DNA of 32,443 bases, taken from UMGS1279 sp045536815 (GTDB lineage Bacteria > Bacillota > Clostridia > Oscillospirales > Acutalibacteraceae). The notes under the pieces were generated by a model, which worked only from the letters and a program-made list of their open reading frames with translations, was not told the DNA's origin and did no database searches. Positions 1 through 9,085 of this stretch are shown here, piece by piece (within the stretch, counting starts at the first letter, position 1; each line of letters starts with the position of its first letter). Position numbers and translations under genes: made by a program. The stretch spans positions 1 to 32,443 of the forward strand of contig JAZSOH010000026.1 in NCBI GenBank assembly GCA_045536815.1, read 5' to 3'.

Positions 1-2
1 GT

Positions 3-254
3 GTTATAGTTATTTTAGGTTTTTTTGTGTTTTCGGCGATAATTGGCGGAAGTGCCGGTCTTGGCTATCAGGAAAATGGTCGTTTTTTTGTTCGTGATCA
101 CGCTGAAGTAGTCGAAGTGTCAAAAATACTATGGGAAATAAGTAATATTTGGGGTATTCTCTTTTGGATATTTATTCCGCTCACATCTATAGGTGCGTTT
201 GTTATTTCAAATATCCAAGAAAAGATAGAACAAAGAAAAAACAGGTTTGAATAA
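3..254 (+). CDS. Small membrane protein, 5' end cut by window edge
   Basis: The frame is open from the first bases of the window and ends at a TAA at 252-254. A GTG at 27 could serve as a start, but the open upstream codons encode a hydrophobic run (VIVILGFF), so the gene more likely begins outside the window. The visible 84 residues contain a truncated hydrophobic N-terminal segment, a polar stretch with several Glu/Val residues, a second membrane segment (about WGILFWIFIPLTSIGAFVIS) and a short charged tail. I do not recognise the family. It is followed at once by a 28-bp repeat that also follows the next small membrane gene, which suggests both belong to the same kind of acquired cassette. 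Confidence 0.55.
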   Translation, partial: VIVILGFFVFSAIIGGSAGLGYQENGRFFVRDHAEVVEVSKILWEISNIWGILFWIFIPLTSIGAFVISNIQEKIEQRKNRFE

Positions 255-275
255 AGAAAATCCTCGGTTTTTACC

Positions 276-303
276 CAGTTCTTTTTCGGACACGAATGAC
301 AAA
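276..303 (+). repeat. 28-bp direct repeat, copy 1
   Basis: These 28 bases recur without change at 837-864. The core includes TTCGGACACGAATGAC. The flanking 20-25 bases towards the gene are also similar (both copies begin near a TAAAGAAAATC about 24 bases upstream). Each copy lies within about 25 bases of the stop codon of a small membrane-protein gene. Confidence 0.85.
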
Positions 304-304
304 C

Positions 305-413
305 GAAAATCCGTTCACGAAAGTGGGCGGATTTTTGTTTGTATTATTCATTCTTCAATATTCATCATTCATTATTCATTAAAGAAGTGAACGGATTTTC
401 AAATGAATAATGA
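305..413. repeat. Nested inverted repeats, MITE-like remnant
   Basis: Two inverted pairs are nested here. GAAAATCCGTTCAC (305-318) is the exact reverse complement of 387-400. TCATTATTCATT (369-380) is the exact reverse complement of 402-413. The interval is built mainly from ATTCATT-type words. It has no coding content and looks like a small palindromic insertion or decayed element. Confidence 0.5.
306..335 (+). terminator. Rho-independent terminator after the first small gene
   Basis: A 13-bp stem (AAAATCCGTTCAC with GTGGGCGGATTTT, two G-U pairs) closes a GAAA loop and runs into TTTTTGTTTG. It sits just behind the first copy of the 28-bp repeat and would end the transcript of the partial gene. 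Confidence 0.7.
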
Positions 414-445
414 AAAATGAAGTCGCTTACGCTGATGAATAATTA

Positions 446-474
446 TTGCGACTTTGCCGCTTTTATGATATAAT
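446..474 (+). promoter_or_regulatory. Sigma-A promoter for the 105-aa membrane protein
   Basis: TTGCGA (446-451), a 17-base spacer and TATAAT (469-474) form a near-consensus promoter. The start codon at 496 follows with GGCGGTG as ribosome-binding site, so the leader is very short (about 15 bases). Confidence 0.7.
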
Positions 475-495
475 ACACTTAAAGGCGGTGGTGAT

Positions 496-813
496 ATGAG
501 GAAAATAATTTCCGTTATTTCTTTTATTATTTCTACTATTTTGTTCACCTATCTATTAATAGTATTCATTGGTTTTGTTGTCACTTTAATTCAAAATCCT
601 GTATTAGAAACCAGTGAAGATGTTATGGATGCAACGATTATAATATTGGTACATGCGGGTACAATCTTAATTACCTCTGTTCTAGGACTGCCTTTTGCAA
701 TTGTTAGCGCAAAATGTTTTGCAAATAAAATTATAAGAATTTGTTCTAATATTGAAATAGTTCTATTTTCTATAGGAATAATATTTTCATTGTTTCAATT
801 ATTTATTAAATAA
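496..813 (+). CDS. Small hydrophobic membrane protein of unknown function
   Basis: The 105-residue product has three predicted membrane segments: residues about 4-33 (IISVISFIISTILFTYLLIV), 48-70 around the conserved-looking HAGTILITSVLGLPFAIV stretch, and 85-104 at the C terminus. A short acidic loop (ETSEDVMD) separates the first two. I do not recognise the family. It has its own promoter at 446-474 and a GGCGGTG Shine-Dalgarno site 8 bases before the ATG. Its stop codon is followed by the second copy of the 28-bp repeat. The low GC and the neighbourhood (repeat copies, tnpV) point to horizontally acquired cargo. Topology and function are inference only. Confidence 0.6.
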   Translation: MRKIISVISFIISTILFTYLLIVFIGFVVTLIQNPVLETSEDVMDATIIILVHAGTILITSVLGLPFAIVSAKCFANKIIRICSNIEIVLFSIGIIFSLFQLFIK

Positions 814-836
814 CTAAAGAAAATCGGGTTTTTGAC

Positions 837-864
837 CAGTTCTTTTTCGGACACGAATGACAAA
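837..864 (+). repeat. 28-bp direct repeat, copy 2
   Basis: Exact copy of 276-303, placed 23 bases after the stop codon of the 105-aa membrane-protein gene. The stretch 865-966 between it and tnpV has no gene that I can support. It is probably the leader of the tnpV unit. Confidence 0.85.
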
Positions 865-981
865 AAGAAAACACTTCCCAAATGATGAGGTGCCGTAACG
901 AAGGTTTTGAAAATAAGTGGTAAAGACAATCGGTACGGTATATTGCAGAAAATCTAAAAATTATATTTGGAGGAAACTGCA

Positions 982-1353
982 ATGAAATCATTATTTGAAC
1001 AATTGGGTGGCACTTATCGTGAGGAAAATGGTTATCTTATTCCTAATTTAACTTTGCCTGATGAAGAACAAGTTGAAATTGGAGTGTGGGGTCAAAGGCA
1101 TTTAGAGTATATCAAGCATCACCGCAAAGGTTTCTACACCTCATTAGCTATCGGCTGTAAATTGAACCGCTACCTTGCTAATGTTAACAAGCAAGCGGAA
1201 GAAATGTTTGATACTTTAATCAAGCAATTCAAACAGGCAGAGGGTATTACCGAACAGCTCAAAGCGACAAATCAGATGGAATGGGTTTGTCGGATGAATA
1301 ACATTCGACAAAGGGTAACAGAAATTGTAAACAAAAATTTGATTTACGCATAA
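982..1353 (+). CDS. tnpV: TnpV-family transposon-encoded protein
   Basis: The 123-residue product matches my recollection of the TnpV family, small proteins carried by clostridial transposons whose biochemical role is not established. Recognisable features are the start MKSLFEQLGGTY, the central block GQRHLEYIKHHRKGFY, and the basic helical C-terminal half ending near NNIRQRVTEIVNKNLI. I chose the ATG at 982 because it lies 8 bases after a GGAGG site. The frame could be extended to a TTG at 967, but that codon overlaps the ribosome-binding site itself. No transposase or recombinase is adjacent, so this is probably a leftover of a larger element. A strong bidirectional terminator follows. The presence of TnpV supports calling the first 1.4 kb mobile-element debris. 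Confidence 0.8.
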   Translation: MKSLFEQLGGTYREENGYLIPNLTLPDEEQVEIGVWGQRHLEYIKHHRKGFYTSLAIGCKLNRYLANVNKQAEEMFDTLIKQFKQAEGITEQLKATNQMEWVCRMNNIRQRVTEIVNKNLIYA

Positions 1354-1358
1354 ACTTA

Positions 1359-1386
1359 GGGGCAAGGAGAAAATTCTCCTTGCCCC
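1359..1386. terminator. Bidirectional terminator between tnpV and the giant gene
   Basis: A perfect 13-bp inverted repeat (GGGGCAAGGAGAA with its complement) with a 2-base centre lies between two convergent genes. T-rich sequence follows on the plus side. It can end transcription from both directions. Confidence 0.85.
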
Positions 1387-1396
1387 ATTTGTTATG

Positions 1397-4300
1397 TTAT
1401 TTAGTTTTTACATACTTGTAAGTTGACCAACCGGAATAATAGGTGGTGCTGCCAACCTTCTTATAGGTTCTAACTCTGACATAGTATGTCTTTTTAGCAC
1501 TCAAACTCTTTAACGTGTATTTCGTTGTTTTATAACTTGAAATAGTCTTCGTTGTTGCCTTACTAAACGTTTTAGAGGTTGAGTACTGGATTTGATACCC
1601 GGTAACTTGTGTGGATTTCTTGGTAATTGCTACCGTGATACTCTTCTTACCTGCGGTAAGCTTGGATACCGTTGTCTTAGCGGGGTTAATTTTAAAGGTC
1701 AAGGTCTTAGTGCCGGTGTAATTACCTTTACCCTTAATAGTCACCTTGTAAGTGCCTACATTCTTACGACCGGACGCATATGTCACCGTATAGGAAGATG
1801 TAGTTAACTTCGTACCACTACTGTTTTTAACAGTCACGGTAGGCTTCTTCACCTTACCATCATAGGTGTACGATGTGGCAGACAACTTGTAAGAACTGAT
1901 CTTCGCCGGATTAATCTTAAAGGTTAAGGTCTTGGTACCACTGTATTTACCAATCATTTTTACGGTAACTTTGTATGTGCCCGCATTTTTGCGACCACTT
2001 GCATAAGTAACCGTATAATCAGTATTCTTCTTTAAGGTCTTGCCCGCCGAATCCTTGACAGTAACTGTCGGTGTTTTTACACCACCATTGTAGGTATAAG
2101 TCGTTGTCGACAGTTTAAAGGTTTTTGCATACTTGATAGCGGTATTGCTTGCCACCTTGCCACATACCGTGCACTTCTTAACAATGCTACCGTTCTTTGA
2201 AAGCGTTGCTTTAGTAGTAGTGGTCTTGTAGGTGTGAGTAATGGTTCTCGTTGCTTTACACACATTACAAGAGGTATCACAAGCATTGCTATAGGTATGC
2301 TTGATAGTGCGCTTCGCGTTGCAGTAGTTACAGGTAGTATCACAGGCATTGGAATACTTGTGCGCGCCAACCGTGCGGGTTTTACCACAGACGTTACAAG
2401 ACTTATCGCAGTTGTTGCTATAGGTATGTGTTGTAAGTTTTGCAATCGTGGAAGTCTTAGTTGCTCCGCAATCCTCACATGTATAGGTCTTAACGCCGGC
2501 TGCTTTGCAAGTGGTCTTCTTGGTCACTTTGCCAGAATCGTAATCATGACCTAATGCAGGAATGCTCTTGGTGTATACATGGCCACATTCTATGCAGGTA
2601 TGTGTCTTGATTCCGTTTTCTGTACAAGTAGGATTCTTAGTCGTTCTCGCATTATATTCATGACCTAAAGCATCACCAGAAGTAATTCCACACTTCGTAC
2701 AAGTTTTAGGTTCATCACAAGTTGCACTATCCCAATTATGTCCGGTTGCAGAAATAGTTTCTGTATAGCTATCACCGCAAGAGAAACAGGTATAGGTTCT
2801 AATTCCAGTAGATGTACAAGTGGGTTTCTCGGTTACGCTTGAAGTATAATCATGGGTGTGTGCTACTGTAACTGTAAATGTAGTAGTTAATCCGTTGTAT
2901 TTTACTGTTACTGTTTTTGTTCCTGTAGTTGTAAAACTAAATCCACTTGTTGTAAATCCGCTTGTAATTGTTTCAGTAGAACCATCACTGTATGTGAGCT
3001 TCAGTTTCAAACCGCTTGTGTTAAGGCTTTGGCCAATTTCATAAGTGGTTTTTGTAGGTTTGCTACTAACGGTTATAGAAGTAGGTACAGGTTCTTCTGC
3101 AACTATAACAGTACAAGTTTTGCTATAGGTATTACCATTATAAGTGAATTTTGCTGTGATTGTAGTTGAACCCGATGCTTTAGCTGTGATCGTACCGTTT
3201 GAAACGGTTGCAACACTAGTGTTAGATGATACCCAAGTGACATTTTGACCGCTAGGGGTAGTAGTTGCCGTTATGGTACTAGAACCATCAACCTCCATAG
3301 ACATACTGTTTGATGAAAGAACGATGCTAGGAGTTTTAATGGTTACAGTAAACGTATCTGTGAAACCTTCATAAGATACTGTAACTGTTTTTGTTCCAGC
3401 AGAAGTTGAACTAAACCCGCTTGTTATAAAACCGTTAGTCACAGTTTCAGTTGAACCATCCTCATAGGTAACTAACAATTCTAGACCGGAATCATCCATC
3501 AAATCACCAATATAATAATCCGTTTTTGCAGGGTTTGATTTAATAGATATACTTTCAATCGGATTATCTACGGTTATCATACATGTATTGCTTGTAGTGG
3601 AACAACCACCATTTACAATTTTTAATGTAATTTCGGCAGTTCCGACTCCAACAGCTTTAACCACACCATTTTCATCAACTGTAGCGACATTTCTATTTGA
3701 GGAAGTCCATTTAGCACTTACAAGTTGGCTCATGTCACCGGGCGAAGTCTCAAATTCAATTTGGTGAGTATTGCCTACATTCAAACTCAGCTCGTTCGTG
3801 AGCAAATTTGCAACAAGCGGTTTAACTTCAATAGTGTAGCTCGTTGAATAACTGCCATTATATACTATTACAGTTCTTGTTCCTTCCGATAAAAACACAC
3901 TCACTTGATCCAAACTTGTCGAAGTGACCCCCCAATCACTTTCATACGAGCCATCACTATAGAGCATTTTGGTTTTTAGACCGCGTCGATCAAAGCAATC
4001 GCCAACGTAGAAAACAATTTTATCAGGAAGTTTATCTATTTCTAAACCTACTGGGACTATACATGTAACAGTACATACATCAGAATACGCTATACCATTA
4101 TAAGTGAACTTAGCGGTAATTGTAGTTGTTCCTGCTTTTTTTGCCGTTATCACACCATTCGAAACGGTTGCAATACTCGTGTCAGAAGATGTCCAATTAA
4201 CATCTTCATTATTCGGATCAGTTACAGCAGAAAGTGTGACAGTATTTCCATTCTTTAATGACACATCATTTCTCGAAAGAGTTAAACTAGGCTTTTTAAC

Positions 4301-7300
4301 TGTTACAGTAAATGTATCTGTGAATCCTGCATACGATACTGTAACCGTTTTTGTTCCGGCTGTTGTCGAACTAAATCCGCTTGTTGTAAATCCACTTGTA
4401 ATTGTTTCGGTTGAACCCTCGCTATATGTTGCCAACAGTTTTAAACCATCGGTATTTAAGGCATCACCGATATAATAAGTTGTCTTACTAGGATTACTAA
4501 TGATGGAAATACTTTCCAATACAATGCCTTCATTCACCACTATACTGCAAATATTGCTATAGGTGATTCCATTGTAAGTGAATTTGGCCGTAATTGTAGC
4601 CGAGCCGGATGCTTTAGCCGTAATTGTTCCACCAGAAACTGTTGCAACACTTGTGTTGGATGAAGTCCAAGTAACAGTTTGACCGCTTGGTGTAGTGGTT
4701 GCTGTTATGGTGCTTGAATCTCCAACCGACATATTCTTACTACTCGACGAAAGAGTAATGCTCGGAGTTTTAACTGTTACAGTAAATGTATCTATGAAAC
4801 CCTCATAAGATACTGTTACTGTTTTAGTTCCAGCCGTTGTAGAACTAAAACCACTTACACTAAAACCACTAGTTATAGTTTCGGTCGAATCATCACTATA
4901 TGTTGCCAATAGTTTTAAACCAGAAGTGTTTAAAGAATCGCCGATGTAATAAGTGGTTTTTGTGGGGTTGCTAACAATGGACATGCTCTCCAATACGATC
5001 GCTCTGTTATTGACAACTACACTGCATGTCTTGCTATAAGTGGTTCCGTTATAGATAAACTTAGCAGTGATGGTTGCTGTACCGGTGCCTTTTGCTGTAA
5101 TTGTGCCATTTGAAACGGTAGCAACACTTGTGTTGGACGAAGTCCAAGTAATAGTTTGACCGCTCGGTGTAGTGGTTGCAGTTATATTGCTCGAATCACC
5201 GACAATCATTGTTTTACTGGTTGGAGAAAGAGTAATACTCGGAGTTTTTACTGTCACGTTAAATGTTGTAGTTTTACCTTCGTAAGTCACAGTTACTGTT
5301 TTTGTTCCGGCAGAGGTTGAACTAAACCCACTAGTAGTAAACCCACTAGTGATTGTTTTTGTAGAACCATCACTATATGTAAGTTTTAAATTAAGACCGG
5401 AAGTGTTAAGCGTATCTCCGATATAGTATGTTGTTTTGCTTGGATTAGAAACAACTGTAACAGAACTCGGAGTGGCAGTTTCCTTAGTAACAGTTACTGT
5501 TGCAGGAGATGCAATCGGATTTTTAGTTTTATAATAACTGTCATCTGCTACAAGGTCAATTAACTCGACATTATAATCTTTATACGCCGCATTATCATCC
5601 ACAACACACTTGAATGTGAGTAATTTTACTTTTTCGGTTCCTGTGAATGATTTTGAACCAAAGCCATTATAAATCATGGATTGCTCTGTCCATGATACTC
5701 CTTCGCCATCACCGGTCCAATTAAGTATAGAATTAATCCCTGAAGGAATCGCAGCACTATTAGCAACATAGGATAATCCTTCGGGAACTTTGATGGTAAA
5801 TTCCAGCGAATTTTGAGTACTAGTCTGCTGTAAATATACAGCATATGTTATGGTGTCTCCAGGATGTGCAATGTTTTTATCTGCTTCAACTGTATATGAG
5901 ATTTCATTATTGTCGTCAATAACCAAAGCCCAATAACTAAAATGGTCTGTTGTAAACATGATATTATCGCCAACAACAGTAAAATCTTTCTGCTCTAATG
6001 TGCCGTCATCCTTAACCCAATACAATTTGCATTTGTTGGGATCGTAGTTATCAGGTATGGGCATATATACTTGTACCGTTTGACCGGGTTGTGAAACAAC
6101 ACCATCTCGTTCCAAATAAATATTTCTAACTACATAATCATTTGAAATATCATCAAGCGATTGTTTAATTTCACTTGTCAAATCTTCCTCGTTGGAAAGC
6201 ACAATAGAGTGCATAACAAAATTGCTATCAGATAAATTTGTGGTGCCACCTTGAGCTTTTATAGAAACTCCGTTATTCACAAGACAACCATTTTCGTCAT
6301 CAAAATATATACTCATTGCTTTATCTGAACGCGGAATAGCAATCTGCATTATGAAACACGAAAGCTCTAAGTAATCTGCTACGATAAACATACCTTTTAA
6401 GGTGGCACCTATAAAGGCGGTTGCCGCAACAAAAGCATCTTCTGCAATTCCAACGCCAAGCGATGCAGCAGAATCAACTACTAATTTGGTAAAATCTATA
6501 TCAAAAGACTCGAAAACATTTAGAGCATTTTCTGAAGCAATATTTAACGCATCTGCAACAATTACATCCCCAGCATCTTTTGCAATTGATTTAATGATTT
6601 TTTCCCTAAAGTCTGACGCAATTTCAGGTAATTTACTTCCAATTTCATTTTTAAATATAGTAAGACTTGACTCTTCTGCCACTTTTTTTATTTCACTACT
6701 ACTCAAGCCTTTAATAGTATCGCCAACAGTTAATATTGTCGTTATAGACAATTCTGTCACATTTAGAACACAACAAGAATCAGAATGGTTTATATCATTT
6801 GTTATTTCTATATGTCCGCCTATAGGAACATCGATATCCTTAATTTCTGTTTTTTGAGAATAAGATGATTGTTTATATGTAAGAATATCACCAGTTACAA
6901 CATCTTTGATTAAATAGTAACCCTCTTTGATTGTTTCGTATAAACTCGATACAATTCCCCCGTCATATCGTTTAATTGGATAAGTGGATACCAACTTATT
7001 GTTTCTATCATATACATCGACAACGCCTACTAAGCTTGTTGTATTATATACATTAAATGAAACAGATAAGGTTTTGTCATTCTTTTTCTTACTTTGGAAT
7101 TCATCCATATACATGCCATTTACAAAACCATTGCATTGAGCATCTCTATCATAATAGGTTGGTAATGCTTCTGCATTATATGTAATTATGCCATCATTTA
7201 CCTGAATCAATGTGCTATATATAGCCCCTGTATTTGATTCCGTAACGGTAAGTTTTGCAACCCCTGATTTATGACCATTTATATAGAAGTACACACCATC

Positions 7301-9073
7301 TTTTTCATATCTAATGTTAGAAACAGTTGCAATTTCAGTATTGGAGCTAACAAAAGAATATTGACAAACTTCTTCAACGAACATTCCGTTCTTCTCAAGT
7401 TGTAAAACAGCTCCGATGGTTCTATCCACTCCAACAACCACGGTCGGAATTTCACAATACATTTTTATTTCATATGAAACTTTTTTTGATGTCACTGTAA
7501 TACTTTTGCTAGTTCCATTAGGGGTTTTGATTTTTATAACTACTGTTCCTTCCTTTTTGAACTTAAGAGGAATAGTTGCCATATGCTCATTTTCACCTGT
7601 TATGTACTCACCGACACCTGTATTGACTGTTCCAATTTCCACAACATTAGAATCACTTGAAGTAATGTTAAGTGAAGCGATATTTTCTGTTGACGAGGTA
7701 TACACTAGCAGAGTATTCAATGTATCACCAACATAGCCGGTAATGTCTTGACCAAAGCTAAATCTATCTAAACCGTACTGTATATTTTCTTCTACTCCGC
7801 CGGTCGTAGTGATTGTTTTTGAAACAGAAATACTATTATCATCCTTTAAAGCAGCGGTGATTGTTGCGGTACCGTTTAAATGACCGGTTATAATTCCGTT
7901 TTCATCAACACTCGCAACCGAAGGATTACTACTTGTATAATTTAATGATGATGGATGTAGTTTTGCAAACTCATCATATTGAGCGTCGGTATGATATAAA
8001 TATACATCCATTTGCGATTTATCTGAGCCAGTTGCGTTAATAGATGTTTTAGATAAATCACTTTCTAATAAAATTTTTGATTTAGTAATATTTATTGTTT
8101 TAATGACCGCTTTTTTTCCGGTTTTTGAAACCGTGGTAGCAACTTGATCATTTAACAAAAAACTACAGGAAACAAACCCCTTTTCATCAATAAAACAACC
8201 AATTCCAATAGATGTATATTGACTGCTTAATAAGTCGCTATAATTATTTGTCCAAGAAGCAGCTAGTTCATTGGTTGTATTATTCCCTGGATAACCAAGA
8301 CCTCCATAAATGGATCCTTTCCAATTGCAGACAGTATGATACTTTTCCCCATTTGGCCTAGTAGGATTCATATAAATATAAGCTTCTGCAGCTCTTTGCA
8401 TGGCTCCTTCAATCATAATAGAGTCCATTGTTAATTTTGACAATCCCTTGGCTTGTCTTTTTGCGTTTATATGTTCTAAAACTTCAAAAGCATAATCATA
8501 GTCTTCCTGCCCAGAGATTTTAATATTTGCCGTTGAATTTTCATAATCAACATCCGCAAATTCTAGTATTTTATTTATAATAACTTGTTGGGAACTTACA
8601 TTTTGTGATGTGTATTGAATACTATTTTGGTAATCTAAAAGAACAACCATAGGCGGTGTTATGGTTGAACCAAAATAATGTGAAACAGCACTATATGATT
8701 GATTACCACCGTTCGAATCATAACAATAAGTTATATCACTTTTATCAATGGTGTTTGCAAAATTTTGAATATCGGATTTCGAACAACGATAAGTATCACT
8801 ACAGTCCACAAATATTGTTCTAATATTATCGCAATTCACCCAATTACTATTAGCTACCTCGTTTAATAATTTTTTAGTATTTGTCGAATAACAAACTCCA
8901 AAAATCAAAACAGTAACTTCTGATTCGTGCGGTCTAATATATACAGTTTTTTCATCAATTGAAGTAAAGGTATAATTATTACTTGTAGTTCCCGCAGCAT
9001 TCACCAAAAAAGCAGCTGAATGTGACGTGAATAATATAACAAAAACTAATATTATTGATATTAATCGTTTCAT
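1397..9073 (-). CDS. Giant secreted modular protein (CAP, cohesin-like, Big_3/Big_2, CxxC repeats, FN3)
   Basis: The 2558-residue protein begins with a signal peptide (1-27, ending VNAAG). Regions in order: thioredoxin-like fold about 35-175 without a CxxC pair; CAP/SCP-type domain about 190-310 (RPNGEKYHTV, YGGLGYPG, ELAASWTN); Ig-like segments 370-630; a beta-rich stretch 640-770; a helical region 785-915 with hydrophobic helices; a ZU5-like piece 985-1053 ending TTDHFSYWALV; a cohesin-like domain 1058-1197; alternating Big_3 and Big_2 modules 1203-2070; a tract with eight CxxC motifs 2071-2307; two copies of a 75-residue beta module 2316-2466; and an FN3-like end 2467-2558. No LPXTG, SLH or lipobox anchor is visible. 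Its ATG lies 12 bases after the upstream gene's stop codon, with AAGGAG overlapping that stop, so the two genes are co-transcribed and probably coupled. Role inferred: extracellular adhesion or scaffold. The CAP and thioredoxin-like domains could act on the envelope. Confidence 0.85.
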   Translation of the reverse strand: MKRLISIILVFVILFTSHSAAFLVNAAGTTSNNYTFTSIDEKTVYIRPHESEVTVLIFGVCYSTNTKKLLNEVANSNWVNCDNIRTIFVDCSDTYRCSKSDIQNFANTIDKSDITYCYDSNGGNQSYSAVSHYFGSTITPPMVVLLDYQNSIQYTSQNVSSQQVIINKILEFADVDYENSTANIKISGQEDYDYAFEVLEHINAKRQAKGLSKLTMDSIMIEGAMQRAAEAYIYMNPTRPNGEKYHTVCNWKGSIYGGLGYPGNNTTNELAASWTNNYSDLLSSQYTSIGIGCFIDEKGFVSCSFLLNDQVATTVSKTGKKAVIKTINITKSKILLESDLSKTSINATGSDKSQMDVYLYHTDAQYDEFAKLHPSSLNYTSSNPSVASVDENGIITGHLNGTATITAALKDDNSISVSKTITTTGGVEENIQYGLDRFSFGQDITGYVGDTLNTLLVYTSSTENIASLNITSSDSNVVEIGTVNTGVGEYITGENEHMATIPLKFKKEGTVVIKIKTPNGTSKSITVTSKKVSYEIKMYCEIPTVVVGVDRTIGAVLQLEKNGMFVEEVCQYSFVSSNTEIATVSNIRYEKDGVYFYINGHKSGVAKLTVTESNTGAIYSTLIQVNDGIITYNAEALPTYYDRDAQCNGFVNGMYMDEFQSKKKNDKTLSVSFNVYNTTSLVGVVDVYDRNNKLVSTYPIKRYDGGIVSSLYETIKEGYYLIKDVVTGDILTYKQSSYSQKTEIKDIDVPIGGHIEITNDINHSDSCCVLNVTELSITTILTVGDTIKGLSSSEIKKVAEESSLTIFKNEIGSKLPEIASDFREKIIKSIAKDAGDVIVADALNIASENALNVFESFDIDFTKLVVDSAASLGVGIAEDAFVAATAFIGATLKGMFIVADYLELSCFIMQIAIPRSDKAMSIYFDDENGCLVNNGVSIKAQGGTTNLSDSNFVMHSIVLSNEEDLTSEIKQSLDDISNDYVVRNIYLERDGVVSQPGQTVQVYMPIPDNYDPNKCKLYWVKDDGTLEQKDFTVVGDNIMFTTDHFSYWALVIDDNNEISYTVEADKNIAHPGDTITYAVYLQQTSTQNSLEFTIKVPEGLSYVANSAAIPSGINSILNWTGDGEGVSWTEQSMIYNGFGSKSFTGTEKVKLLTFKCVVDDNAAYKDYNVELIDLVADDSYYKTKNPIASPATVTVTKETATPSSVTVVSNPSKTTYYIGDTLNTSGLNLKLTYSDGSTKTITSGFTTSGFSSTSAGTKTVTVTYEGKTTTFNVTVKTPSITLSPTSKTMIVGDSSNITATTTPSGQTITWTSSNTSVATVSNGTITAKGTGTATITAKFIYNGTTYSKTCSVVVNNRAIVLESMSIVSNPTKTTYYIGDSLNTSGLKLLATYSDDSTETITSGFSVSGFSSTTAGTKTVTVSYEGFIDTFTVTVKTPSITLSSSSKNMSVGDSSTITATTTPSGQTVTWTSSNTSVATVSGGTITAKASGSATITAKFTYNGITYSNICSIVVNEGIVLESISIISNPSKTTYYIGDALNTDGLKLLATYSEGSTETITSGFTTSGFSSTTAGTKTVTVSYAGFTDTFTVTVKKPSLTLSRNDVSLKNGNTVTLSAVTDPNNEDVNWTSSDTSIATVSNGVITAKKAGTTTITAKFTYNGIAYSDVCTVTCIVPVGLEIDKLPDKIVFYVGDCFDRRGLKTKMLYSDGSYESDWGVTSTSLDQVSVFLSEGTRTVIVYNGSYSTSYTIEVKPLVANLLTNELSLNVGNTHQIEFETSPGDMSQLVSAKWTSSNRNVATVDENGVVKAVGVGTAEITLKIVNGGCSTTSNTCMITVDNPIESISIKSNPAKTDYYIGDLMDDSGLELLVTYEDGSTETVTNGFITSGFSSTSAGTKTVTVSYEGFTDTFTVTIKTPSIVLSSNSMSMEVDGSSTITATTTPSGQNVTWVSSNTSVATVSNGTITAKASGSTTITAKFTYNGNTYSKTCTVIVAEEPVPTSITVSSKPTKTTYEIGQSLNTSGLKLKLTYSDGSTETITSGFTTSGFSFTTTGTKTVTVKYNGLTTTFTVTVAHTHDYTSSVTEKPTCTSTGIRTYTCFSCGDSYTETISATGHNWDSATCDEPKTCTKCGITSGDALGHEYNARTTKNPTCTENGIKTHTCIECGHVYTKSIPALGHDYDSGKVTKKTTCKAAGVKTYTCEDCGATKTSTIAKLTTHTYSNNCDKSCNVCGKTRTVGAHKYSNACDTTCNYCNAKRTIKHTYSNACDTSCNVCKATRTITHTYKTTTTKATLSKNGSIVKKCTVCGKVASNTAIKYAKTFKLSTTTYTYNGGVKTPTVTVKDSAGKTLKKNTDYTVTYASGRKNAGTYKVTVKMIGKYSGTKTLTFKINPAKISSYKLSATSYTYDGKVKKPTVTVKNSSGTKLTTSSYTVTYASGRKNVGTYKVTIKGKGNYTGTKTLTFKINPAKTTVSKLTAGKKSITVAITKKSTQVTGYQIQYSTSKTFSKATTKTISSYKTTKYTLKSLSAKKTYYVRVRTYKKVGSTTYYSGWSTYKYVKTK
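2153..2863 (-). repeat. Tract encoding eight CxxC zinc-knuckle-like repeats
   Basis: Residues 2071-2307 of the giant protein carry CFSC, CTKC, CIEC, CEDC, CNVC, CNYC, CNVC and CTVC, spaced mostly 20-40 residues apart. GH or HTY turns (for example ATGHNWD, ALGHEYN, ALGHDYD) lie between the units. The last four units are short and nearly identical (HTYSNACDTSCNVC type). The pattern suggests an array of small metal-binding or disulfide-bonded knuckles on a secreted protein. Confidence 0.75.
2864..5467 (-). repeat. Tandem Big_3/Big_2 coding repeats, period about 475 bp
   Basis: Six Big_3 units start near residues 1203, 1360, 1518, 1674, 1838 and 1996 of the giant protein, and the first five are each followed by a Big_2 unit. 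Signature words are KTTYYIGD, TSGFSSTSAGTKTVTV, TWTSSNTSVATVS and ITAKFTYNG. The fourth pair (about 1674-1836) is much more diverged than the others. Unit length is 156-164 residues. Confidence 0.85.
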
Positions 9074-9085
9074 TTCACTTCTCCT

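Noticed and set aside
276..864. The 28-bp repeats as integron attC sites
   Set aside because: They lack the paired R and L box palindrome with GTT core, and no tyrosine integron integrase is present.
6402..6857. 151-aa plus-strand frame inside the giant gene, and similar plus-strand frames at 4104-4475 and 7416-7736
   Set aside because: They are antisense shadows of the strongly supported 2558-residue protein, caused by its repetitive codons.
1397..9073. Cell-wall sorting signal in the giant protein
   Set aside because: The C terminus is an FN3-like domain. There is no LPXTG-type motif, hydrophobic tail or SLH repeat.
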